64,000 nucleotides of DNA from NCBI GenBank assembly GCA_977006965.1, contig OZ345354.1, positions 744,001 through 808,000 on the forward strand, read 5' to 3'. A model generated the notes under the pieces. It was not told the DNA's origin. It did no database searches and saw only the letters and a list, made by a program, of their open reading frames with translations. A program made the translations under genes and the position numbers. Source of the stretch: Phymatolithon calcareum (Eukaryota; Rhodophyta; Florideophyceae; Hapalidiales). Below are positions 55,640 to 64,000 of this stretch, in pieces; the stretch's first letter is position 1; the number at the start of each line of letters is the position of its first letter.

Positions 55640-57290
55640 TCAAGGTGGGATTGCAGTGGTTTACTGCTGTTGGGAAAGAATACGGTAAATTAGACTGATG
55701 TACGCTTAAAGAGTTCCGTTCAGAACTCCGAGGTCTCCATTTCTATAAATCCAGGCCGCATTTCCGTTCTGTTCTGTGCCATTTCTTCGAATGGGTGGAT
55801 ATGAGACTAATTAAAGCTCTCATTATATATTAAGCACCTGAGAGGCTTGCCGTAGCGTTGTATTGCTTTGCTTATGTTTGTACTTCTGTGTTCATTTCCA
55901 GTGATGCATCTTCTGGACTGTGTCCACTGCGTTTTCCAGCTTGATTTCTTCTCGTTCTGAAATCTGCTGTTTGGCCGGGAGGGTTGGCCTTTCGCTCAGC
56001 GTATGGACAAATTAGGGTTCATCCGTTCGCTTCTTCTCTTGCTCGGGGTATGGAAAGCGATGGAATAGGTAGTGTGTGCAAAGGAGCCAGTGCTTTCCCT
56101 TCTTCAGATGGAGAAAGGGACGTAGCTCTTCATCGAAGGCATAGGGAGGGTGCCTTCCTTCTCTGCTAGACAGTAATTCTGGCGGACATCTTTGCCACTC
56201 GTTAAACTTGTCCTGCTTGCATAAGCTTCAGCGTCGACATGTCTCGCGAAAGTTTCCGCTCTGTTGCTCAGGAGAGTGCTTTAAATTTTTTGTACAATTT
56301 GTTATGTGTGTAGTGGCTTCAACAAGATTTCTTAGAGCTCACTTGGTCCAAAACTCAGTAGGTCAGGATGTAGCAACTTCTTCAGGGATTGTCAAATCCA
56401 CTTATACGCAATGGGTAACTCCTCGGCAGGATGGAAGCGTTGCTGACCTTCGTCGGAAGAGCAAGTTTTGCTGCAGGAAGTACATGACACTCTGAGCCAC
56501 CCAAGGCTGGATGAGTCCGTTAGCGGGAACAAGTTCAATCTGCTCCCATAATGGGGAGCTTTCTAAGTAAGTGCTCCCCATTACAAGCGCATCGCGACCC
56601 GTGTTTACCTTGCACTTCAACATGTCCGCTTTCGGTCGCAAATTGGCCAGCAGGCCGTTTGGAAAGATTGGTTGCACTCGCGCGACCAGTTTATAAGTTA
56701 GCACTTTGAATAGAATTAGTTGGCTACGTATCTCCGGCTTATATAACCTTTTGGGCCGACTAGCGATCCAACCTGAGCATTCTGCGTAAGAGCTGCTATG
56801 AGAATTTTTTCCGAGCTGTCGCAAAAACAGCCTCGGCGGACCACTGTTCAGCGGTTCACAACTGAGTGCCATTTTTGCTTCAAGTTTGTTTACAAGCAAT
56901 GAAGGCCATGTCCCTGTTCAGAATCGAAAAGCTTCAAATAATTGGCGAAACATAGTCACTACTCCTCTAAAAATCTACTTTTCTTCTTCCTTCTTCTTCT
57001 ACGCCAGACGCAATGTCCTCTCCCAGGTTTAATCTCAAGGAATGGATACTATTACGAGTAGCACGTCGTTTGCCATAACACTTACGATACAACGTAGTTA
57101 GAATAGCCCGCCCCACGGCAGAGAGTATATACCCGTCCAGTATGGAAGAAGGGGGGCAACAAGTGGGACAGCAATCCACAAACCACGAGGTAAACCATTT
57201 TAATGAGAAACGGAAAGATCATTGACCAGAGTTCCTTCCATCTCACGATTGGGAAAGGGCCAACGGAATGACTTATGTCAGAAGTTACAT
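55640..57290. other. X3 spacer without a supported gene
   Basis: From about 56484 this is shared with 33046-33840 in X2; before that it is unique to X3 within the window. The minus ORF 56402-56899 is long enough to notice (165 codons) but is shorter and in part frame-shifted in X2. No motif is recognisable. Confidence 0.4.
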
Positions 57291-57307
57291 AACACAATTC
57301 TCACTGA

Positions 57308-57508
57308 GGTGAGGAATCACTCGGGAATCCCCAGTGTCCTTCGTTAACTGCTACGAAGAGCTATCAATAACAACCGAGTACATGATAGGGGCTCAGATAG
57401 AATACCAGACATAAGAGTAGAGCCGCCCTAGTGAGGGTAGCACCTGAGGAAGTCTTGCCCGTATATTCGTATGACTGTGGGGCTTTAAAAAAATTGCAAT
57501 AAAAAACA
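57308..57508 (+). mobile_element. SINE-like retroposon with 16-bp target duplication
   Basis: Flanked by ACACAATTCTCACTGA (57292-57307) and ACACAATTCTCGCTAA (57509-57524), a two-mismatch duplication; X2 has a single site at about 33832. The 201-bp insert ends TTGCAATAAAAAACA, an A-rich tail. Long variable duplications and an A-rich 3' end are the marks of LINE-mobilised retroposition. I see no clear pol III promoter. Confidence 0.8.
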
Positions 57509-58618
57509 ACACAATTCTCGCTAATGTATTAAAAAAATTGCGAATCATGTCAAAGGGTTTTTTATTTGAAGTTTATTTTTTTAACACACCCGTCGCCTAA
57601 GAGTGGGCCCGAAAAAGTACTTCTCAAAGGGTTCCGAAAGGCACAAATTTTGTAAAACATTGACCGATCACATTTTTTTGGTCCTTTGGAAAGCGGAGGT
57701 CGAGCTTGGTAACGCAACGGCGTTATTTTTCCGCCTAAGACAATCCTTGGAGCTGAGGAGAGCGATGAAAACCTGCCTTTCGCGGGAAAGACAAATAAGT
57801 TAAGGACCTACATCCCCATCTTAGATTTTCACTTTTATTTTTTATGAGCTTGGGAATCCGAGAAGCTCATTGGACACTTTCTGTTATGGCAGTACATAAT
57901 TGGCTTAGCAAAAAAAAAAAGTCCTCGCGCCGTGGAAACTTTTTCTTGAAATTCTCAGCAGAGAGTTCCTTGTAAAATCGGGACAGCTCCTTAAGCGCGC
58001 AGTTTAAGACCACTTCCTGATCAGTTCTTCGCATTTTGAAAACTGTTATAGAGATTCAAGAACGTAGGTTACGCAAAAACCAAAAAAATCAAAGAAAAGG
58101 CATGAAATAAGGAGTGTAGAGCACTTTTCGTAATTCTGATCTTGAAAAAGAATCGCCTACAAAGATGGACAATTATCTCGAAAAGGACTCGATGAATTTC
58201 TTATTGCCTCGGTCAAAAGTTTCAAATGGTTGTAGACTACTACAGGAATACCGCAAATTTGGTAAAATCGAACGTCTAGGTGGCAAACAAGTTCGCGCCG
58301 CGAGCCGAAAAGTTTTTTAAAATCGGCAAAGGAACAGGCGAAAAATATAGTAAAATTCACGTTGCGCCCCGACGAGAAGCTGAAACTGTTCGAAGGAAAC
58401 ACAGTATGCATTTTTCTGTAATGATTGATTAGAGCCGAATATTGGAAACTTTTGCTGACTTCATATTTGAAATATTTCACTTGTTTCTACACATTTTCTT
58501 GAAACTGGATGCAGTCCCGTCGGTGGAAACGACATAATTAAAATTTTCATCCAGTTTATGAGCATTGTTTCGGCCAGTGAGAGCGCTTCAAAGATGGGTA
58601 AGTAGGTCCTTAAGGGTA

Positions 58619-58991
58619 CAGTCAAACCCCTCTATAAGCAACACGTCGGTCAGGAATTTCGTTTGCATTTATAGAGGTATTGCAAATGAAGAGGCTCTAT
58701 CATATCGGATCATTACAGCATCGGTCCAAGAAACTACAGTCGAGGGCTGGAAGCTGCAATAAATGGCTTACAGGCGATGTATTGAAGCAAATAGAGACTG
58801 CTTCTGCAACATAGAGTATCAAAAAAGTAACTAAAATAAAGGGTAGCTCTCGGGAATCTTGCGTTATTGCAGGTTGCAATAAAACCTTTAATTTGTATAT
58901 TTTTAGGCGTATACGGACCTCGTCGGCGAGTTATCGTTGCTTAATTGCAGGTTTTTCTGTCAAAAGGGTTGCTTATAGAGAGGCTTGACTG
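58619..58991. mobile_element. pogo/Tigger-like MITE
   Basis: 373 bp between TA duplications (58617-58618, 58992-58993). The ends CAGTCAAACCCCTCTATAAG and CTTATAGAGAGGCTTGACTG are inverted with a few mismatches. CAGTCAA(A/G)CC termini and a TA target match Tigger-type MITEs. No ORF of note. Confidence 0.85.
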
Positions 58992-59034
58992 TACCAAAAA
59001 CCAACAAAATGCATTTATGATACGTATTTACGGA

Positions 59035-59070
59035 ATTCGATTCTGCACAGTTAACTGTGCAGAATCGAAT
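59035..59070. repeat. Perfect 36-bp palindrome
   Basis: The two 18-bp arms meet at GTTAAC (59050-59055) with no loop. It lies inside the 57557-60090 element, 40 bp right of the nested MITE. It could form a cruciform or be a remnant of a head-to-head junction. Confidence 0.9.
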
Positions 59071-59175
59071 GCTGTGTGCCTTTCTCAAAGCAAAGTTCAT
59101 AGGGGCCTTCTTGAGAATTCATCAAAATCGCGGCATAGACCCAGTCAAAAAAGTCTTCATTACCAGTCATTATTT

Positions 59176-59405
59176 CGTGGACTGGTTACGAGGACGCGGC
59201 ATAGGTTTTCAGTGGCTGAGTGTTGATTTGCAAACTTTCGCTTCAAATGTTTTCGCATACTTTTTAGCAAAAACTTGAAACATCACGAAAAGTTTGGTTG
59301 AAAAGCAATTTCACTTTCGAAAACTAAAAATCGTTATGAGAAAAAATGTCCCATAGATGAGCACATCAGCCACGCCAAACCAATGCCGCGTCCTCATTAC
59401 CAGTG
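59176..59405. repeat. Imperfect inverted repeat inside the long-TIR element
   Basis: GACTGGTTACGAGGACGCGG (59178-59197) is inverted as CCGCGTCCTCATTACCAGT (59382-59400) with about 185 bp between. A third, direct, partial copy (GACTGGTAATGCGGACGC) begins near 59439. Possibly internal binding sites or a smaller fold-back element. Confidence 0.6.
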
Positions 59406-60836
59406 AAAATATTTGGGACTGGATTTGAAGACTTTTTCAGACTGGTAATGCGGACGCAAAAATCGAATTCGCAAGAAGGTCCCTCTCATCGGCACATTTT
59501 GCTTTCAGCACGTGGCGTTGGTGATGGGGACTTAGGCACAAAGTGGTGGGCACCTTCCACTATCGAAGTGGGAACTCTCCAATATCCATTTAGTTTCCAC
59601 ATTTCATTTCTAATCTTGTACTCGTTGCGTATGATACATGATTTTCGAGCAATATTCCTGGCAAAACGACTGCTTCAAGTTAGGGCCGCTGAACGAATAG
59701 TTCCCAACCGTGAAAATGAGAAATTGAGAAAATGGGAACGCCAATATGTCCAATAGAATACGTGCACTTGTGGTCGGCCCTTATTTGCCACTTTTCCGTA
59801 GCACCATGAAAAAGTGATGTACGACTTTCTTTGGAGGCTTATGGAGCGTAAAGGAAAACAGCGCAAGCCCTGCTTTTCTGGATCTATGTCTAAAAAAATG
59901 TTCCCTTTCGATTGATATAAAAATTATTTTAACTCGGAATTCGATTTTGCATAGATGACTTTTTCGGACGTGCAAATCACGGGCCCACTCTTAGGCGACG
60001 GGTGTTTTAAAAATAAACTTCAATTAAGCCTCACAGTCTTAAAATCTCCCATCCCACTAGAGCAAACCCTTTTCCCAAAGTTACGGGTCTATCATGGCAA
60101 AGGTGCAGGAGGCGAAGGATAAATTATGCGACAAGAGCTATTCGGATGCCTCAGAATAGCGAAAAAGCGTTGTTCGACGTGATACAATCCAACCAGCACA
60201 GAGAACCTTACCCCCGAAGGTGGTCTCCCTCTGAGGGAGAACTAAAGTTACTGCAGTTATCTGAAGGTTTGAGCATATCCTCAAAAAAAGCGATCGTCCT
60301 TCGTCTCCAGTTTTCAGAAGATAGCCAAGTTGTCTAATGTTATTATTAACTTTGTTTGATTACCAGATTTGGTTAGAGAATCTACTTCTGAAGGACACAG
60401 TACAGGTATTATAAAACAAGGTTTAAAGTAAAAAGATATTTAGCTTATTGTCGGAATTTTAACTTTTTCGAATTAGAATGAGCGTTATTCGTAGTAGTTA
60501 GCATCTGTCATTGAAATAGGATATATTTGGCCTCCGGTAGATCCTTCCGTGAGGTTAACGTCATGGCCGGGAAGCTTTGGCAGACCCAGAGTTGGCGCCA
60601 TTCTTTAAGGAAAAGGCCCGAGTTGGACATCATACTGATCATTGATCATCTTGGTACCTCGTCCAATTTCTCCCTTCCCCATTCCGGCTTCTGCCACGAT
60701 ATCAGTACGCGGCTTCTATTATGCTCTATGGTCAATTTCAGATTCTTGCGAGGACGGATCTTGCTGCGATATAGCAGGGCCGCTCTAGTTGGACTTGCGT
60801 GAACAAAAGCAGTCCACATAACTGATGAATCATGTC

Positions 60837-61505
60837 TCAGTAGAGGGTATTCATGGCATCGCAGATGGCTACATATGCATTTTCGGGATTTTCACAGCTC
60901 CCGATGACGCGAGCGAACTTTTCACCCTTCACGTGGATGACCAGATGATTTCCAGCATGACAAGGCTGTCTGCCTTTGAAAGCACGACTCTTCATACCTC
61001 CGCCGGAGATCAAATCGAAGTCCTCAGCATATGGCTTGCGTGTTCTCCAAGATTTCGGGTGAACTGAGTCGAGGCAGACGAAATCAATGTCCTGAACGGG
61101 AATGACCTTTCTGAAAAGAGAGGGCAAGTAGCGTCGATAAAGAACGAGAACACAGGGTGTGACCTCTATGTTGGCATCACGATAAATTTTCTTGTCAAAA
61201 GAAAAGGTCTCTCGACGGGACAGGGAGTCGGGCTCGGGTTCGAAATGGTAGTCCATAGCAGAATGGAGATCAGGGGGGGCTCTGTAGGTACGCGAAGTGT
61301 GCGATGCAGTGGAGTTGTGCGATGCAGTGGAGCTGTGAGACGCAGGAAAGAGAGTTGGTGCCGGTGAGGGTGACTGGAGCATATAGCGAGAATTGGGTGG
61401 CGGCCGAGGTGGGAGGATGGCATGGTGTGTGAGAATTATATTGCCCTGAAAAGTGTTAGATTTGCGAACGTTAGGCCGTTCAGTTCTACTTACATCAGTT
61501 TCCAC
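60837..61505 (-). CDS. Unrecognised small gene family, member C
   Basis: 222 codons on the minus strand and the fullest member. A proline/serine-rich leader (HHAILPPRPPPNSRYMLQSP) with short repeats (TASHNSTASHTS) precedes the conserved core RRETFSFDKKIYRDANIEV and the end NPENAYVAICDAMNTLY. The reading frame opens through a probable intron: GTAAGTAG at about 61493 down to TTTTCAG at about 61444 on the minus strand. Joining across it keeps the frame, but the short exon piece before it has no ATG, so the true start is undecided (the in-frame ATG before LQSPSPAP is the safest). Near-identity with A reflects block duplication. No known domain; strand-rich core with a final helix. Confidence 0.52.
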   Translation of the reverse strand: METDVSRTERPNVRKSNTFQGNIILTHHAILPPRPPPNSRYMLQSPSPAPTLFPASHSSTASHNSTASHTSRTYRAPPDLHSAMDYHFEPEPDSLSRRETFSFDKKIYRDANIEVTPCVLVLYRRYLPSLFRKVIPVQDIDFVCLDSVHPKSWRTRKPYAEDFDLISGGGMKSRAFKGRQPCHAGNHLVIHVKGEKFARVIGSCENPENAYVAICDAMNTLY

Positions 61506-61509
61506 CCTG

Positions 61510-61944
61510 CGCTCTCACCATAATAAGCACCTAGCTAAACGGTACTAGAAAATTCAATTGAAATTGCAAAGGTATTAATTTTATTTGTCTTTTTAACACT
61601 GTAAGGGCTTGGAAAACATAACTCTATTGTAACACGTTTTTCCAAAACGGGTGAATTTCCATCAATTCAAGGACCATTGGGCAAGGACCACCGCGGTGGT
61701 CATGGCGCAGGTAAAGCATAGCACAATCGTTCTGTAAGCTTCTGGATTCGCGTACCCTGACAAAGAAATTCGAGGAAAAACACTGGGCCGCCTTCGCAGT
61801 GCATGTGTGCCCAATTGGGATACTGGGTGTGCCGCAAACTTTCAACAGCAAGGTTAGCCTTCATTTGAGGTTGCGAAACACTTTATTAGAGTTACAGTAG
61901 TATCTGCAATAATTTTTGCATTGTTTCACTTCTTTCCGCTGTAT
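61510..61944. other. No supported gene
   Basis: AT-rich spacer beyond the last X homology. Short ORFs only. Confidence 0.4.
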
Positions 61945-62150
61945 TCCCATCAATGTCCCTGCTGTTGAAAAGCTCGGCGAAAGGTGAGAAACGACGAGCG
62001 CAGCGGCTGTGGACATATCGCGGATTCGATGGCATTCGCAGTTAAGTTTCCAGTCTGTGGAGAGCCTGGACCGTGCTCCCCTGTAATGTGGTTGATTAAA
62101 AAGATGGCCCGGGTTCTGCTCAGATCCCTGTTCAACATGGAATGGCATGC
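61945..62150. repeat. Dispersed TGTCCCTGCTGT repeat, second cluster
   Basis: ATCAATGTCCCTGCTGTTGA at 61951-61970 and the following 190 bp align loosely with 54648-54840. A further short copy of the head is at 62694-62716 (CATCAATGTCCCTGCTGTGG). See the first cluster. Confidence 0.45.
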
Positions 62151-62195
62151 CACTTGAAATTTATATTTTGCGACATCTGAGGAATAATGGGAACA

Positions 62196-62258
62196 AAAAG
62201 AAATTTTTAAATTTAAAATTGCTCTTGAAGAGGAATTTTAAATTTAAAAATTTCTTTT
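62196..62258. repeat. Perfect AT-rich hairpin, 25-bp arms
   Basis: Arms 62196-62220 and 62234-62258 are exact inverted copies, with a 13-base loop GCTCTTGAAGAGG that itself can pair (CTCTT/AAGAG). Not associated with a called gene. A small fold-back MITE is possible, but no target duplication is visible. Confidence 0.9.
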
Positions 62259-64000
62259 AATGCACATTTTGATGCAAAACGAGGTCCTACATTTCAAAAA
62301 TCCTTACGACAGCCATAACACGCTGTCCACCAAACGCAGGATATGGTTTCTTCGTTTGCATTGTGAAGGTCCTATTCTGGCTTCCACCAATTGTGCATAC
62401 GGGCAAGTGTGCCACCAGCTGTAACTCTATGTCTGCGAACTCTGTATGGCCAAAAACCGTGTAATTAACCTCCCGGCGCAAGGCGTGGCAATAAGCCAGA
62501 TGGCATAGATTTTTTAAAACTCTACGAGATGCAAGCGAATAGACTTGAAATTAGTCTCGTTTCTCGCTGAGTCTCTTCTCCATGGGTGAGTAAACGTCTA
62601 GTCTCGCAACAGCATAGTTTGCATTCGTGTGAAGTGTGGAAATGTCATGCGTGAGTCGATAGTTTCTGCTTAGCGTCTTCCACGGTGGCGCCCATCAATG
62701 TCCCTGCTGTGGAAGCTCTCGGCTAGCAGTTTTGATAACTCCGGTAGCCGCCAAAGAAGAAACATTCTTCCAATTCGACAGCAAGAGTAACGAGCTTCGA
62801 AATCTAAGTAAATAAGAGTTAGGTATATCGCAGCTTCGTAAGTCCCGACAATCACCGCGTGATGGAGTAAATTAAAAAAATTTGCAATCGGAAGGATGAT
62901 TACGGGTTAGAGCGGCACATTTCCACTCTGTTTCACTTCGATAATTCGTTTCTATCGTGAATGCAAGCGAGCATAAAGTCAATCTATCTGTTGGTGCTTT
63001 TGTTGATCCAACTGTCAGTATCTACCCAGCAATAAAGCGGTTCGTCGTCTTCACTCAGTCAACGGATGTAGGAGAATCGATGTACAGTAAATATGGCCGA
63101 CTTTAGTACGGACTATGACAGGGGGCCGCTAATGGTCCCCGCTCCTGGGGGAGCCAGGATTGCTTCATGAGGTATTTTTATCTAGTAATAGTTTACTTGC
63201 TTTAGAGTTCTCACTATCCGCGAAAAATGCATCAGAGCAGCTCTTCTAAACCAATATAGTCGAGGGAGACCGCTGTGAGCCATATTCATGTAAGGGGCCG
63301 TTCCTTTCGAGGTGATGTCTGTCGAAGTTGCGCAATAACGGAGTTCAACACGTGCGCACCCCGAGGGACTACTGTTAAAGATTTAAACTTTGCAGGCAAC
63401 ATGTTCGACCGAATTAAACTAATCCCCTTATTCCAATTAAATTGTTTTCTCAGCGATAAATTCCAGAACTGTCGTCATGATAATCGTGTATCTCAGAGCG
63501 TCATTTCCAGGGGAGCTCAGGGTTTGCCCAAATATTGTGCCGAAAAAGCAAAATGTTGATCGAAGTTTTGGGGTGCAGAGGGCCGCGTGCCTAGAATCTG
63601 GGGCAACATCACTAATATTGCCAAGGGAGGTCTTCTCCCTTCAGTTAGTTTAAAGAGAAGATCAGAGTTTTCGAACTCAAGACCTGCTGTACGTAACTTG
63701 GGGTCACATCCCACCAAGAAGAGGTTATTTGCGCCGGTGTTTCGTAGTGTAATTGATTGCTGGAAGATACTTACGTAAACATCTTCTAGTCAACTACTGG
63801 TGGGGAACACAATCTGAACCAGTATCGCAGAATACGGTCGTCTAGCTCAGTGTATCTCCCGCCTTCATGTGCGATTTTAACTAACCGTGCCTGACGTCCA
63901 CGCCGCGACCCGATACATCTTCCTGCATGCTACCATGCTAGATTTTCAGTTCCCGAGGCCTTCAGACCATCATTTCGATGGCCTTGCTTGATGATGTTTT
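62259..64000. other. Terminal region without a supported gene
   Basis: No ORF above about 95 codons, and none with recognisable content. One stretch, 63590-63735 minus, has a GAGTTCGAAAACTC core resembling a tRNA T-arm and may be part of a SINE; this is weak. Confidence 0.4.

Larger units (their letters stand above)
57557..60090. mobile_element. Long-TIR DNA element, possibly MULE-like
   Basis: X2 has a single ATCATGTCAAAGG (about 33868-33880). X3 has 2534 bp between ATCATGTCAAAG (57545-57556) and ATCATGGCAAAG (60091-60102), a 12-bp near-duplication. Inverted repeats of about 46 bp at 57566-57611 and 59980-60025 share the CACCCGTCGCCTAAGAGTGG core. The right repeat lies 65 bp inside the end, so the left end may be truncated. 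Long TIRs with a 9-12 bp duplication suggest Mutator-like elements, but no transposase is recognised. A pogo-like MITE is nested inside. Confidence 0.6.
44285..61500. repeat. Tandem block X, copy 3
   Basis: Contains the intact receptor copy 3, the longest version of the X spacer and two members of the small gene family. Private insertions: 45294-47162, 49348-50896, 57308-57508 and 57557-60090. The segment 53400-56483 is missing from X2. Confidence 0.8.

Noticed and set aside
56402-56899. A 165-codon minus-strand ORF
   Set aside because: The X2 counterpart is much shorter and partly frame-shifted, no domain is seen, and the composition looks like chance open frame.
63517-63735. A minus-strand ORF near a tRNA-like T-arm as a gene
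   Set aside because: The peptide resembles the accidental translation of a SINE-type repeat and is only 66 codons long.
1-64000. CRISPR array, prokaryotic operon or viral genome
   Set aside because: No regularly spaced repeats, no operon layout and no viral structural gene. Spliceosomal introns and LINE/LTR elements show eukaryotic nuclear DNA.

Overview
This is a repeat-dense stretch of eukaryotic nuclear DNA. The organism is probably an animal: the only host genes I can reconstruct are a tandem family of ionotropic-receptor (iGluR/IR-like) channels with short GT-AG introns of 73-87 bp, and in two of the copies the first intron carries a perfect TACTAAC branch site. Divergent receptors of this kind with small introns point loosely to a protostome such as an arthropod. 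That placement is inference; the species is not recognisable from the sequence alone. There are no prokaryotic features.

Layout. The window is a degenerate tandem array, X1-Y1-X2-Y2-X3. X blocks (about 41-5190, 11226-35160 and 44285-61500) each carry a LINE endonuclease relic, a receptor gene and a long shared spacer. X2 and X3 also carry one or two members of a second, unrecognised small gene family on the minus strand. Y blocks (about 5191-11225 and 36770-44284) carry one LTR retrotransposon, here called Z, on the minus strand, plus a shared segment with a plus-strand LINE relic. X1 and Y1 are joined at about 5190 by a deletion that removed the second half of the X unit and the 3' half of element Z. 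Aligning the copies by eye reveals empty sites, so many insertions can be placed to the base with their target-site duplications (TSDs).

Receptors. Copy 1 (1766-3579) and copy 3 (47354-49170) have the same four-exon structure and intact 523-codon reading frames. Copy 2 (17464-19878) is dead: it has a one-base deletion in the signal-peptide exon and a 591-bp LINE 3' end inserted in exon 2 between CATTTCA duplications. The second family (34651-35154, 53584-54210, 60837-61505, all minus) keeps a conserved core of about 140 residues open in three diverged copies.

Mobile elements placed here: a Ty1/copia element (11988-17028), a chromodomain-type Ty3/gypsy element (23475-28351), the partial element Z with its LTRs and solo LTR, two further solo-LTR candidates (8790-9172, 20000-20666), several 5'-truncated LINEs, a hAT-type element (507-1060), three pogo/Tigger-like TA-target elements (45294-47162, 49563-50840, 58619-58991), a 1.93-kb unclassified TIR element (21455-23385), a 2.5-kb long-TIR element (57557-60090), fold-back elements and a 201-bp SINE-like retroposon (57308-57508). 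All large elements are broken. Reading-frame breaks are described, not repaired. The last 2.5 kb contains no gene I can support.
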